Shown: positions 1 through 8,182, numbered from the stretch's first letter. The stretch: DNA of 32,661 bases from Bacillus sp. (in: firmicutes) (GCA_011524525.1 WTKE01000068.1:1-32661); one strand, 5' to 3'. Numbers and translations: made by a program. Notes: a model not told the origin generated them from the sequence alone.

Positions 1-79
1 TTCAACACTAATCATTTTTGTTGACGTATGATTTGTTTAGTTTTCAAAGAACAATTTTATCGTATCGCTCAGAGGCGAC
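1..79 (-). promoter_or_regulatory. rRNA operon leader with boxA antitermination element
   Basis: Read on the minus strand, the sequence after P2 contains GTTCTTTGAAAACT (39-52), the boxA-like NusB/S10 binding element found in Bacillus rRNA leaders and spacers. The window ends before the 16S gene. Only the 5' part of the leader is therefore present. Confidence 0.8.
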
Positions 80-85
80 TTTATT

Positions 86-114
86 AATATATCACAGCGT
101 CACTATCATGTCAA
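86..114 (-). promoter_or_regulatory. rRNA operon promoter P2 (sigma-A)
   Basis: On the minus strand a perfect TTGACA (109-114), a 17-base spacer and TATATT (86-91) form a near-consensus promoter. The predicted start is the G at about 79, in the sequence AATAAAGTCGC. A purine start, usually G, is typical of Bacillus rrn promoters and underlies their response to GTP levels. It is the promoter nearer to the rRNA genes that should lie left of base 1. Confidence 0.88.
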
Positions 115-183
115 CACTGTTTTCAAAAAACATTTCCGTCAGCTACAAAATCATTTTAACGACATTTCGTAGCGACGGATATT

Positions 184-212
184 AATATAACAAGAATCAA
201 AGCTCAGGTCAA
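184..212 (-). promoter_or_regulatory. rRNA operon promoter P1 (sigma-A)
   Basis: On the minus strand, TTGACC (207-212) and TATATT (184-189) are separated by exactly 17 bases. This near-consensus sigma-A promoter points out of the left edge, 19 bases beyond the ygxA stop. It is followed about 98 bases later by a second promoter with the identical -10, which is the tandem P1/P2 arrangement of Bacillus rRNA operons. Transcription would start near 176. The rRNA genes themselves are outside the window, so the assignment to rrn is an inference from the promoter pair and the leader. Confidence 0.85.
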
Positions 213-230
213 CAGAAAATTGATGTTTTT

Positions 231-1154
231 TTACGATAATTTTTCAGCAACTTTATAATATCTATGAAAAACACCTTGTCCCTTTGTTTCCTGATTAACA
301 ACCTCAATATACCCTTTTTCTATTAAGTACTCTAATAACATACTTAAGTCTACCGAGTACTCTTTCAGCTCATCATGACTTAAGATTTCTTGGAACGTCC
401 AAACATCCTTTTGTGCTAAGGCTTCTTGAAGATGCATTATGCCTACTTTTGTTCTTGAATGAATAAGGAACTCACTTGCTAAAAATAAAAGTTCGAGCCT
501 TTTTTCAATGGATTCTTCACTCGAAACTAGCTCTGAATACAATTTGTAAATTTCCGGTTCAATTTGTTTTACCTGGTGCCAAACGGTCACTTCAGGATGA
601 AAGCCATTTTCGATTACAGCAAGTCTTGCTAAATGATGAAGAGAGTGAACCACATGATTATATGCATCTAAATGATGTTTATTTTCAAAGAAGGCCTTTC
701 CGTCCATATAGCGCCGAATCAGTCTTGCAAATTCGAGTCCCATCTTTACCTTCCTACCATAGAAAGGAAATTCCATAAGCTCTTTTTTCAAGTTATGAAG
801 GTACTCATTACGATCAAATTGAATTTTTCCGTTATAAAACCAGTCAAAGATTTTTCGGTTTGTACCAAGAAGAATCCATTCATTAATTTGCGCTTCTGTT
901 ACAACATGTAAAGCTGCCTTTTTATTTTCATAGGTGTAATGTTTAATAAAAACTGCTTGTTCCGCTTCCTTTACAACAATAAGTAAAACAGCATCAAACG
1001 TATCTGTAGTAGGAATGGATTTTTGTTTTTTCTCTATAAATAAAACACCAAGGGTATTTGCTTGGCTTGCCCGCTCCTGATATAAAGGACGGAGAAAGTC
1101 TTCCATAGGAATTCCTCCCAATTCTTGATAGGCTATAATTTCGACGTCGAACAT
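231..1154 (-). CDS. ygxA: YgxA, nucleotidyltransferase-like protein
   Basis: 307-residue soluble protein of the YgxA family, which carries a nucleotidyltransferase-like fold at the N-terminus followed by helical regions and a C-terminal helix-turn-helix-like end. I recognise it by overall sequence and by its place between an rRNA operon and ygzB, as in B. subtilis. The C-terminal part (about residues 230-307) contains EILSHDELKEYSVDLSMLLEYL and a following RYYKV strand, resembling a winged helix. The ATG at 1154 has GAAGGAG four bases upstream, which supports this start. It lies divergent to ygzB. The substrate and cellular role are not established, and the residues needed for nucleotidyl transfer are not evident, so catalytic activity should not be assumed. 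Confidence 0.8.
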   Translation of the reverse strand: MFDVEIIAYQELGGIPMEDFLRPLYQERASQANTLGVLFIEKKQKSIPTTDTFDAVLLIVVKEAEQAVFIKHYTYENKKAALHVVTEAQINEWILLGTNRKIFDWFYNGKIQFDRNEYLHNLKKELMEFPFYGRKVKMGLEFARLIRRYMDGKAFFENKHHLDAYNHVVHSLHHLARLAVIENGFHPEVTVWHQVKQIEPEIYKLYSELVSSEESIEKRLELLFLASEFLIHSRTKVGIMHLQEALAQKDVWTFQEILSHDELKEYSVDLSMLLEYLIEKGYIEVVNQETKGQGVFHRYYKVAEKLS

Positions 1155-1260
1155 GAAACTCCTTCAAAATAAAAAGTCAAATTTCGACACAGACTCCCTT
1201 ATTATATATTTATCTCAACAATAATGGTATGATATATTTAGCTTTTAGGAGGGAATAAAA

Positions 1261-1623
1261 ATGGGTAAATACTCTAGCAAAATTAACAAAATTCGTACTT
1301 TTGCGCTAAGCTTAATTTTTATTGGATTCATTATTATGTATATAGGAATCTTCTTCAGAACTGCTCCTTTAGTTATGACTTTCTTTATGCTTCTAGGACT
1401 TTTATCAATTATTGCGAGCACCGTGGTGTATTTCTGGATCGGAATGTTATCTACGAAGACCGTTCAGGTAGTTTGTCCAAATTGCCAGAAAACCACTAAG
1501 GTATTAGGTCGAGTAGATATGTGCATGTATTGCAACGAACCGCTTACTCTTGATCCAACCTTAACTGGTAAAGAATTTGATGAAAAATATAACCGTAAAA
1601 ACAGCAAAAAAGCTGACATGTAA
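1261..1623 (+). CDS. ygzB: YgzB, UPF0295 membrane protein with zinc ribbon
   Basis: 120-residue membrane protein. Two hydrophobic segments (about residues 15-32 and 38-62) are followed by a cytoplasmic tail with CPNC (about residues 77-80) and CMYC (about 92-95), a four-cysteine zinc-ribbon arrangement. The size and the neighbour perR match YgzB (UPF0295) of Bacillus. A Shine-Dalgarno AGGAGGG precedes the ATG. An extended -10 (TGGTATGAT, 1225-1233) lies just upstream without a convincing -35. The gene is convergent with perR and shares its terminator. Function is unknown. The ribbon suggests metal binding or a protein contact, which is inference. Confidence 0.85.
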   Translation: MGKYSSKINKIRTFALSLIFIGFIIMYIGIFFRTAPLVMTFFMLLGLLSIIASTVVYFWIGMLSTKTVQVVCPNCQKTTKVLGRVDMCMYCNEPLTLDPTLTGKEFDEKYNRKNSKKADM

Positions 1624-1637
1624 GTCAGCTTTTTTTA
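1605..1637. terminator. Bidirectional terminator between ygzB and perR
   Basis: AGCTGAC (1611-1617) pairs with GTCAGCT (1624-1630) around a six-base loop that contains the ygzB stop codon. A run of T follows on the right and a run of A precedes on the left, so it can end both converging transcripts. Confidence 0.85.
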
Positions 1638-1653
1638 TTTGCATCTTTTTTGC

Positions 1654-2094
1654 TTAATGAGCTTCTTTAATAGCACAATCCGGACAAGTTCCGTAAATCT
1701 CCATACGATGGTGACTTACTTTAAATCCTGTAACATGAGATGCTAATTGTTCTACTTCATCAAGACCCGGATAGTGGAAGTCAACGATCTTTCCACACTT
1801 TTCACAAATTACATGATAATGATGGGTTGTAATAAAATCGAACCTACTTGATGCATCACCGTAAGTAAGTTCTTTTACAAGTCCAACCTCGCGGAATACT
1901 CGTAAATTATTGTAAACTGTAGCCACACTCATATTAGGGAATTTTCCTTCAAGAGCTTTATAAATATCATCAGCAGTCGGGTGTGACATGGAGTTTATTA
2001 AATATTCAAGTATCGCATGACGCTGGGGAGTAATACGGACTCCAGTTTCTTTTAAAGTGTCAAGCGCTTCTTTCAATTGATGCGACACCGCCAT
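1654..2094 (-). CDS. perR: PerR, peroxide-sensing Fur-family repressor
   Basis: Fur-family repressor that senses hydrogen peroxide through iron-catalysed histidine oxidation and represses peroxide-defence genes. In this 146-residue form every PerR metal ligand is present, one position later than in B. subtilis: regulatory site H38, D86, H92, H94, D105; structural zinc C97, C100, C137, C140. D105 is the aspartate typical of PerR. The winged helix covers about residues 1-85. Start: the ATG at 2094 has GAGGTG only one base away, whereas the GTG at 2088 lies seven bases from it and would give 144 residues, so the true start may be the GTG. A Per-box-like sequence overlaps its own promoter, which fits known autoregulation. 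Confidence 0.95.
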   Translation of the reverse strand: MAVSHQLKEALDTLKETGVRITPQRHAILEYLINSMSHPTADDIYKALEGKFPNMSVATVYNNLRVFREVGLVKELTYGDASSRFDFITTHHYHVICEKCGKIVDFHYPGLDEVEQLASHVTGFKVSHHRMEIYGTCPDCAIKEAH

Positions 2095-2123
2095 GCACCT
2101 CTTTCCTAGTAAAAATTATTACT

Positions 2124-2138
2124 TTATAATATTTACAA
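2124..2138. promoter_or_regulatory. Per box over the perR start site
   Basis: TTATAATATTTACAA matches the PerR consensus TTATAATNATTATAA at all but two of the specified positions. It covers the predicted perR transcription start, the position expected for autorepression. It was identified by motif comparison only. Confidence 0.6.
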
Positions 2139-2140
2139 TT

Positions 2141-2170
2141 AGTGTACTAATATGTGTTATACTTTGTCAA
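2141..2170 (-). promoter_or_regulatory. perR promoter
   Basis: On the minus strand, a perfect TTGACA (2165-2170), an 18-base spacer and TACACT (2141-2146) give a sigma-A promoter about 50 bases upstream of perR. The expected start lies near 2134, inside the Per box. Confidence 0.6.
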
Positions 2171-2197
2171 TATTCCTGCAGTGTAAATGATAAATAA

Positions 2198-2749
2198 TTA
2201 TTCTTTTATATTAACTAGAACATCATTTATACCTTTCTTACTATTCACATATCTTCCAGCGACAAATAACAAATCAGATAGGCGATTTAAATAGGCAATT
2301 ATCATTGGGTTTACTTGGTCGATATCTACTGCACACCTCTCTGCCCGCCTTACAATTGTCCGTGCCATATGAAGGGATGCGGCCGCAGCATTCCCCCCTG
2401 GCAAGATAAATTTTTTCAATTCTTTTAGCTTCTCTTCCCACCGATCAATACACACCTCGAGTTCCCTTACATGTTCTTCCGTTACTGTGCTAGTCACTTT
2501 CTTTCCTATTGGTGTAGCAAGTTCAGCTCCAACATAAAAAATAGTCGTTTGCACATGACTAAGTGCTTCTTTTATATCCTTCTCTGCTTCTTGATCATCT
2601 AGAACCAAAAGACTTAAGGCAAGACCAATCGCTGAGTTCGCTTCATCACATGTTCCATACGCTTCCACTCTTAGATCACTTTTCTTTACACGTTCACCAT
2701 AAAGCAACGAGGTTTTTCCTTTATCACCTGATTTTGTATAGATTTTCAT
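2198..2749 (-). CDS. pduO: Cob(I)alamin adenosyltransferase, PduO type
   Basis: 183-residue enzyme of normal family length that transfers adenosyl from ATP to reduced cobalamin, making coenzyme B12. The N-terminal TKSGDKGKTSLLYG (about residues 5-18) is the ATP-binding signature of the PduO/CobO-type trimeric family. RTIVRRAERCAVDI followed by YLNRLSDLLFVAGRYVN near the C-terminus is the second conserved block. The ATG is preceded by GAGGTGAGG. It stands alone on the minus strand between perR and bcp, with about 100 bases on each side. No other cobalamin gene is in the window, so it may serve salvage of imported B12. In B. subtilis the related gene (yvqK) is elsewhere, so this location is an addition. 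Confidence 0.92.
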   Translation of the reverse strand: MKIYTKSGDKGKTSLLYGERVKKSDLRVEAYGTCDEANSAIGLALSLLVLDDQEAEKDIKEALSHVQTTIFYVGAELATPIGKKVTSTVTEEHVRELEVCIDRWEEKLKELKKFILPGGNAAAASLHMARTIVRRAERCAVDIDQVNPMIIAYLNRLSDLLFVAGRYVNSKKGINDVLVNIKE

Positions 2750-2836
2750 ACCTCACCTCTTTAAGTTAATTTACCTTATTACTATATGTATGTGGTTGAT
2801 ATTTCAATTTATTCAAGAGAATGACTAGCACACACA

Positions 2837-2865
2837 TAAAAAAAACAGGCTATGATTAGCCTGTT
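2837..2865 (-). terminator. Rho-independent terminator of bcp
   Basis: On the minus strand an eight-base stem (2844-2851 with 2858-2865, arms AACAGGCT and AGCCTGTT, loop of six) is followed by a run of T (A run 2837-2845 on the plus strand). It lies downstream of bcp. Confidence 0.8.
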
Positions 2866-2948
2866 AAAAAGTATCTGAGGAGGTATGCCCTAATATAATG
2901 TATTCACTACTTGTTTATTTGAATGGACAATAGCCTTTATATAGAAAA

Positions 2949-3419
2949 TTAGGCTGTAATTTTTTCTTTTAAGAATTGTAATGCCTGTTCCACATGACCT
3001 TTCACAGACACTTTCCTCCATTCCTTCACTACCACTCCTGCTTCATCAAGAATAAAGGTTGAACGCTCAATGCCCATGTATTCTTTACCAAAGTTCTTTT
3101 TTAGTTTCCAGACACCAAATGCTTCTGACAATCTTTGATTTTCGTCTGCTAATAATAAAAAGGGAAGATCATATTTATCAATAAATTTTTCATGTCTACT
3201 CATTGGATCTGTACTTACGCCAATAATAACCGCGTTCAAGTCAGCAAAGCTTTCATGCTGATCACGAAAATCACAAGCTTGCGTCGTACAGCCTGGCGTC
3301 ATATCCTTTGGGTAAAAATACAACACAATATTCTTCCCCTTAAAATCTGAGAGACGAACGGTCTCTCCATTGCTAGCAGGTAATTCTATATCCGGTGCTA
3401 CTTTTCCTATAACATCCAT
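2949..3419 (-). CDS. bcp: Bcp, thioredoxin-dependent thiol peroxidase
   Basis: 156-residue peroxiredoxin of the Bcp/PrxQ class (YgaF in B. subtilis) that reduces hydrogen peroxide and organic hydroperoxides using thioredoxin. The active-site block PKDMTPGCTTQACDFRD contains the peroxidatic Cys44 and, five residues on, the probable resolving Cys49. The rest is a single AhpC/TSA thioredoxin fold of normal length. Start: ATG at 3419, with TTGGAGGGG just upstream. That ribosome site has an exact complement 47 bases further upstream, described separately. The gene sits with perR, as in B. subtilis. A weak Per-box-like stretch upstream has too many mismatches to claim direct control by PerR. Confidence 0.94.
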   Translation of the reverse strand: MDVIGKVAPDIELPASNGETVRLSDFKGKNIVLYFYPKDMTPGCTTQACDFRDQHESFADLNAVIIGVSTDPMSRHEKFIDKYDLPFLLLADENQRLSEAFGVWKLKKNFGKEYMGIERSTFILDEAGVVVKEWRKVSVKGHVEQALQFLKEKITA

Positions 3420-3424
3420 ATTTA

Positions 3425-3489
3425 CCCCTCCAATAATTTATATAAAGTTAGCCTATCTAACTTACAACTAAAATACAACTTTGGAGGGG
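3425..3489 (-). promoter_or_regulatory. Inverted repeat able to mask the bcp ribosome binding site
   Basis: In the bcp transcript, CCCCTCCAA (3481-3489 read on the minus strand) is an exact complement of the Shine-Dalgarno segment TTGGAGGGG (3425-3433). Between them sits a second hairpin with a seven-base stem, AAGTTAG with CTAACTT and a five-base loop. The upstream arm begins seven bases after the stop of the potassium channel gene. The pairing would block ribosome access unless opened. There is no T run, so it is not a classical terminator. Confidence 0.5.
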
Positions 3490-3496
3490 CTTATAA

Positions 3497-3904
3497 TTAG
3501 TTCTTTTCCATATCAATGACTGCTCTTGCTACAAAGGCAGCGGGAATTGTATACCCTATCAAAGCTTGAAACACCGCTATCCCCCGCGCGATACCAACCG
3601 GGGAAATATCACCATAACCTACTGAGAACAGGGTAATGGCACTAAAATAAATACTTGTTGCTAATCTTTCTATATAATGAAAGGACTCTGCTTGGTTCGT
3701 TTCAAGCAATACGTCGTGACCATGCATTTCTAATAATAAATATAACAAGCCAAACCCAATGGTTACTGTTGCATAAATAAAGGCTAGAAAGAGAAAATTT
3801 TCGAAAGACACCTGTTTCCCTTTTATTTTATTCGGGACAAATAGCAGTCGTAAGCTCATAAAAAGACAAACGAAAATAATTAGTAAAGACAGAGTAAATA
3901 TCAT
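3497..3904 (-). CDS. Small potassium channel protein (two-pore-helix type)
   Basis: 135-residue membrane protein with the potassium selectivity filter SVGYGD at residues 94-99. Hydrophobic segments lie at about 1-22, 40-60 and 110-130, with a pore helix at about 83-93. The last two segments plus pore are the minimal KcsA-like ion channel unit (Ion_trans_2), and the first is an extra N-terminal helix. There is no RCK/TrkA gating domain, so it would act as a tetramer without the usual cytosolic sensor. Start: ATG at 3904 with AAAGAGGAT upstream. It is followed closely by bcp on the same strand, so co-transcription is possible. I do not recognise a named orthologue. Confidence 0.88.
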   Translation of the reverse strand: MIFTLSLLIIFVCLFMSLRLLFVPNKIKGKQVSFENFLFLAFIYATVTIGFGLLYLLLEMHGHDVLLETNQAESFHYIERLATSIYFSAITLFSVGYGDISPVGIARGIAVFQALIGYTIPAAFVARAVIDMEKN

Positions 3905-3986
3905 ATTCTTATCCTCTTTTCAAAATAACTCCTTCACTTTACTATACGCGCCTTTCAATTATGATATGACTGCATGTACACGTTCT

Positions 3987-4772
3987 TTAGTTCCCAGCTC
4001 CTCGATATCTTTTAACCCCCTCGTTCCATACAAATACAGATATGACAAAAAACACAACTCCAATAACCGGGGTCAAAAAGGAATACACATACCATTCTTC
4101 TCTTCTTAAGAAAAACGCTGCTGGGTAAACTCCGACAAATGCAAAAGGAAGAATCCATGTGAGCACAAAGCGAATTACCGAATTATAAATATCTACCGGG
4201 TACCTTCCATAATTTCCAATATTGTACATCATCGGCATAATCGATGTTCTTGCATCTGCCCAGAAGCTGATACAGGCGATAAGAATAAAAACACCTGCAT
4301 ACACAAGAGCTCCTCCTGTTACAAAAACTAAGAACAAAAATGGATCATACCAATTGATAGAAAGTCCAAGACGCGCACCAGCATATGCCATAACTACAAA
4401 ACCTGTAATCGCGCCGAATAAAGATTCCAATTCCATTCGTTCAAGAACAATTTGAAACAAGCTGTGTATTGGTCGTGTTAAGATTCTATCCAACTCACCT
4501 TTTACTATATATCTCTCGTTGAAATCCCAAATATTAAAGAAGGACGAGAATAAAGCAAAAGGCACAAGGAAGAAACCATAAATAAAGATAATTTCATCCC
4601 GACTCCAGCCGTTTAAAAAGTCTGTATGACCAAAAACAACAATAATGAAAATTAAATTTACTGCTTGAAAAAGCAAATCTGACACTAGTTCAACAACCAA
4701 GTCTGAACGATATTGAAGTCTAGTTTTCAAATATTGACCAATATATTGTGCAAGCATTTGTAAATAAAACAT
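3987..4772 (-). CDS. ABC-2 family transporter permease (second of pair)
   Basis: 261-residue permease with about six transmembrane segments, of the ABC-2 membrane type found next to NodI/DrrA-like ATPases. It is the last gene of a three-gene operon. The longer frame opens at 4796, but AAGGAGG (4781-4787) lies eight bases before the ATG at 4772, so I place the start there. That puts it four bases after the stop of the preceding permease, typical of translational coupling. The protein begins MFYLQMLAQYIGQYLKTRLQ, an amphipathic cytosolic helix before the first membrane segment. The substrate cannot be told from sequence. Export is the usual direction for this class. Confidence 0.87.
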   Translation of the reverse strand: MFYLQMLAQYIGQYLKTRLQYRSDLVVELVSDLLFQAVNLIFIIVVFGHTDFLNGWSRDEIIFIYGFFLVPFALFSSFFNIWDFNERYIVKGELDRILTRPIHSLFQIVLERMELESLFGAITGFVVMAYAGARLGLSINWYDPFLFLVFVTGGALVYAGVFILIACISFWADARTSIMPMMYNIGNYGRYPVDIYNSVIRFVLTWILPFAFVGVYPAAFFLRREEWYVYSFLTPVIGVVFFVISVFVWNEGVKRYRGAGN

Positions 4773-4776
4773 CCTA

Positions 4777-5568
4777 TTACCCTCCTTGGATGACAAGCAT
4801 TTTCTTGGCTAATATCCAAAGAGCCTGTATTGGAACTATTAAGATTAACACCCACAAACCTTGTAGGACTATTGCTTGTATGGTCTCACTAAAGGAGAAA
4901 CCATTTGTAAATATCATGCTTGGCACATAACTGATTCCCTGAAAAGGGAGAAACTTAAGCACCTCTTGAATTCCTTGAGGAAAAAAACTGAGCGGTAATA
5001 AAAGTCCAGAAAACAAATCAATAATTACCCGCTTCGCTCTTATGAGACCTGTATTATTAAATAAGAAAAATGTAGTCATTCCTGTTAATAAATTAATTTG
5101 TGTATTTATTAAAAAACTTAAGACAATGGAAACAAAAAAGAGAGCCCACGTGTAAATATCTGCCGAAAACCGAATGGGGAAAATCAACGAAACGATAAGC
5201 ATTCCAGGGACAGAAAAGAAAAATAAACGGAAGATCCCTTCACCTAAACCCTGCATCGTCTTCATCGTTAAGTAATTATAAGGTCGAATTAATTCAACAG
5301 CTACCTTTCCTTCCTTTATTTCCATAGCCATTTCACGGTCAATATTATTAAAATAAAATGCCCGCGCCATCCAAGCGACCGCAACATAAGTAGTCATCTG
5401 GAGAACCGACAAGCCCTCAATTGTCTCCTTTCCCCCATAAATTGCTTTCCATAAAAAATAATAGGCACCGATATTAATACTATATATTAAAATACCTGTG
5501 TAATAATTTGTACGGTACGCTAACATCATTAAGAATCTTATTCGAATCATCTCAATATACTTATCCAT
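4777..5568 (-). CDS. ABC-2 family transporter permease (first of pair)
   Basis: 263-residue membrane protein with about six hydrophobic segments, the partner of the downstream permease, so the transporter is probably a heterodimer of the two with two copies of the ATPase. A frame opens at 5589, but the ATG at 5568 has AAAGGTGA about eight bases upstream and starts one base after the ATPase stop (TAG), so I choose 5568. MDKYIEMIRIRFLMMLAYR at the N-terminus resembles the same region of its partner, and the two probably arose by duplication. No substrate-defining feature is visible. Confidence 0.87.
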   Translation of the reverse strand: MDKYIEMIRIRFLMMLAYRTNYYTGILIYSINIGAYYFLWKAIYGGKETIEGLSVLQMTTYVAVAWMARAFYFNNIDREMAMEIKEGKVAVELIRPYNYLTMKTMQGLGEGIFRLFFFSVPGMLIVSLIFPIRFSADIYTWALFFVSIVLSFLINTQINLLTGMTTFFLFNNTGLIRAKRVIIDLFSGLLLPLSFFPQGIQEVLKFLPFQGISYVPSMIFTNGFSFSETIQAIVLQGLWVLILIVPIQALWILAKKMLVIQGG

Positions 5569-5569
5569 A

Positions 5570-6577
5570 CTATACTTCACCTTTCTCATAAATCTTACGG
5601 ATAATCTCTTCAGTTGAAACCTCCATAATCTTCACATCTTTGATTTGAAAGGAAGAAATAACTGTGGCAATTAAATCTGAGACAGCATTCGCTTCATCGG
5701 TTGTATAGGCAGTAAAAAGCTGTTCTTTCTCCTCTAACTCCCATTTAACAGGTAGCTCTCGTGTTACATTCTCTAAAACCACAAGCTCAACACCCTCTAA
5801 AAATTGAAATTGAACCTCTTTTCCTTCACCCCATGTTTCTTTTAAATCTTTTAACGCACCATCGTAAATAATATTACCTTCATCAAGCATAACGACACGG
5901 TCACAAAGTGCCTCAATATCTGTTAAATCATGAGTTGTTAACAAGATGGTTGTATTATATTTCTCATTTATTTCCTTTAAGAAATCACGAATTTTTAATT
6001 TTACAAGCACATCTAATCCAATGGTTGGTTCGTCCAAGAATAATAGTGGGGGATTATGGATGAGAGCAGCAGCAAGCTCACAGCGCATCCGTTGGCCTAA
6101 TGATAACTTTCGAACAGGCTTATCCAGAAGTGGTTCAATATCCAGTGTTCGAATGACATGCCCCATGTGACGGTCATACTCTTCATCGGAAACCTTATAC
6201 ACCTTTTTTAATAAACGAAAGGACTCTTGAACAGCAATATCCCACCAAAGCTGTGAGCGCTGTCCAAAAACTACACCAATTGTCTGAACAAAAGCCTCCC
6301 GCTCTTTATGAGGATTCATTCCATTTACTATCACTTCACCTGCAGTAGGTGTTAATATGCCGGTTAGCATTTTAATTGTTGTCGATTTACCCGCTCCATT
6401 CTCACCGATATAACCAACCATTTCTCCTTGCTTAACGGAAAAGGAAATATCATTAACCGCATGGAGCACTTTATAATTCCTTGAGAATAAGTCTCTAAAC
6501 GCTCCCTTTAGACCCGAACGTGAAGAATACGATTTAAATTCTTTTCTTAACCCATGTACTTCAATAGCATTTTTCAT
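5570..6577 (-). CDS. ABC-2 transporter ATP-binding protein (NodI/DrrA-like)
   Basis: 335-residue ATPase, first gene of the operon. Walker A GENGAGKST is at residues 58-66, the ABC signature LSLGQRM at 158-164, Walker B LLFLDEP at 178-184 and the H-loop TTHD with His216. An extension of about 95 residues follows the ATPase core, as in drug-resistance and NodI-type ATPases. The frame extends upstream to 6640, but GGAGG followed by seven bases precedes the ATG at 6577, and family similarity starts there. A sigma-A promoter lies at 6612-6640. The product energises the two permeases downstream. The substrate is unknown; a drug, lipid or polysaccharide would all be compatible. Confidence 0.92.
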   Translation of the reverse strand: MKNAIEVHGLRKEFKSYSSRSGLKGAFRDLFSRNYKVLHAVNDISFSVKQGEMVGYIGENGAGKSTTIKMLTGILTPTAGEVIVNGMNPHKEREAFVQTIGVVFGQRSQLWWDIAVQESFRLLKKVYKVSDEEYDRHMGHVIRTLDIEPLLDKPVRKLSLGQRMRCELAAALIHNPPLLFLDEPTIGLDVLVKLKIRDFLKEINEKYNTTILLTTHDLTDIEALCDRVVMLDEGNIIYDGALKDLKETWGEGKEVQFQFLEGVELVVLENVTRELPVKWELEEKEQLFTAYTTDEANAVSDLIATVISSFQIKDVKIMEVSTEEIIRKIYEKGEV

Positions 6578-6611
6578 CTTGTTTCCTCCATATCTATCAA
6601 ACACAAACCTT

Positions 6612-6640
6612 AGTGTACCCAAACCACTATCTCTTCTCAA
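6612..6640 (-). promoter_or_regulatory. Promoter of the ABC-2 operon
   Basis: On the minus strand TTGAGA (6635-6640), 17 bases and TACACT (6612-6617) form a reasonable sigma-A promoter 35 bases upstream of the ATPase start. This supports starting the ATPase at 6577, because the longer frame would begin inside the promoter. Confidence 0.6.
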
Positions 6641-6741
6641 CCAAATACACTTATCTGAAAAATTTGCTATAGTTGTACGAAGAGGATAAATGACAAAAAC
6701 ATGCTAAAATAAGGTCATTCAATTTAACTAGGAGGATTAAC

Positions 6742-8037
6742 ATGCACTTTACGAATTCTGAACGATTACATAATGAAGCATTAGAGGTTATTGTCGGCGG
6801 GGTCAATAGTCCCTCCCGTTCGTATAAAGCCGTCGGAGGCGGTGCACCCGTGGTTATGGAGAGAGCAAACGGTGCTTATTTTTGGGACGTGGACGGCAAC
6901 CAATACATTGATTATTTAGCTGCTTACGGTCCCATTATCACCGGACATGCACACCCTCATATTACGGAAGCCATAAAAAAAGCAGCTGAATCTGGTGTAT
7001 TATACGGAACCCCTACTCCTCATGAGGTAAAGTTTGCAAAAATGCTTCAAGAGGCAATGCCAAACTTAGAAAAGGTTCGATTTGTTAATTCTGGGACAGA
7101 AGCAGTTATGACGACCATCCGTGTTGCTCGTGCTTATACAGGGAGAGATAAAATCATTAAGTTTGCTGGCTGTTATCACGGACACTCCGACCTTGTTCTG
7201 GTTGCTGCAGGGTCAGGACCATCTACTCTAGGCACTCCAGATTCAGCGGGTGTACCAAAGTCCATCGCTCAAGAAGTGATTACTGTTCCATTTAACGATA
7301 TCGAGCCATTTAAGGTAGCTTTAGAAAAATGGGGCGATGAAATAGCAGCTGTTTTAGTTGAGCCGATCGTCGGTAACTTCGGAATTGTTGAACCAGTAGA
7401 AGGATTCCTACAACAAGTAAATGATTTAACTCATGCAGCAGGCGCTCTTGTTATTTATGATGAGGTAATTACCGCTTTCCGTTTTATGTACGGTGGTGCA
7501 CAAGATTTATTAGGGATCCAACCTGACTTAACGGCATTAGGAAAAATTATTGGTGGCGGACTTCCAATCGGCGCATATGGAGGTAAGAAAGAAATTATGG
7601 AAAAGGTTGCACCACTAGGTCCTGCATACCAAGCAGGTACGATGGCAGGGAACCCCGCGTCAATTCTTTCAGGAATAGCTTGTCTAGAAGTGTTAAAACA
7701 AGATGGAGTGTATGAATATTTAGATGGATTAGGTGCCATGCTAGAGGAAGGAATTCTACAAGCAGCGAAGGAACACAACATCTCTATCACCATTAACCGC
7801 TTAAAAGGAGCATTAACAATTTATTTCACGGACGAAAAGGTTATTAATTACGAACAGGCCGAAAACACTGATGGAGAGATGTTCGGGAGATTTTTCAAGC
7901 ATATGCTTCACCAAGGAATTAACCTGGCACCATCTAAATATGAAGCATGGTTTATTACAATAGCCCATACACAAGACGATATTGAGGCAACCATTCATGC
8001 GGTTAACAATGCCTTCGATCTATTAAAGGGCGAATAA
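6742..8037 (+). CDS. gsaB: Glutamate-1-semialdehyde 2,1-aminomutase
   Basis: 431-residue PLP enzyme of normal length that converts glutamate-1-semialdehyde to 5-aminolevulinate, the entry to heme and other tetrapyrroles. The PLP lysine is K268 in ALGKIIGGG. The conserved [15 protein letters not shown] and YDEVITAFR blocks of the aminomutase are all present. B. subtilis has two such genes: hemL in the hem cluster, and gsaB, which sits between ygaD and ygaE. The neighbourhood here matches gsaB. Start: ATG with AGGAGG upstream. An extended -10 (TGCTAAAAT, 6702-6710) precedes it without a clear -35. A strong terminator follows. Confidence 0.93.
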   Translation: MHFTNSERLHNEALEVIVGGVNSPSRSYKAVGGGAPVVMERANGAYFWDVDGNQYIDYLAAYGPIITGHAHPHITEAIKKAAESGVLYGTPTPHEVKFAKMLQEAMPNLEKVRFVNSGTEAVMTTIRVARAYTGRDKIIKFAGCYHGHSDLVLVAAGSGPSTLGTPDSAGVPKSIAQEVITVPFNDIEPFKVALEKWGDEIAAVLVEPIVGNFGIVEPVEGFLQQVNDLTHAAGALVIYDEVITAFRFMYGGAQDLLGIQPDLTALGKIIGGGLPIGAYGGKKEIMEKVAPLGPAYQAGTMAGNPASILSGIACLEVLKQDGVYEYLDGLGAMLEEGILQAAKEHNISITINRLKGALTIYFTDEKVINYEQAENTDGEMFGRFFKHMLHQGINLAPSKYEAWFITIAHTQDDIEATIHAVNNAFDLLKGE

Positions 8038-8059
8038 TTATTCATATTTTTATACATTG

Positions 8060-8087
8060 CGGAACTTTACAAAAGTTCCGTTTTTTT
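8060..8087 (+). terminator. Rho-independent terminator of gsaB
   Basis: CGGAACTT (8060-8067) pairs with AAGTTCCG (8073-8080) around a five-base loop, followed by seven T. It separates gsaB from the gltB promoter. Confidence 0.88.
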
Positions 8088-8182
8088 CTATTTACTCATT
8101 GTAAACGCTTCCATCACTAGTATAATACCCTTAATTTCCAATATTTTTTCCTTTCTCCCTATCCAACTTTTTGCATATTTAA

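Noticed and set aside
3434-3452. A Per-box-like sequence in front of bcp.
   Set aside because: At least four mismatches in an AT-rich stretch; not distinguishable from background.
6682-6710. A gsaB promoter.
   Set aside because: An extended -10 is visible, but nothing resembling a -35 lies at the right distance, so I did not list it as a feature.
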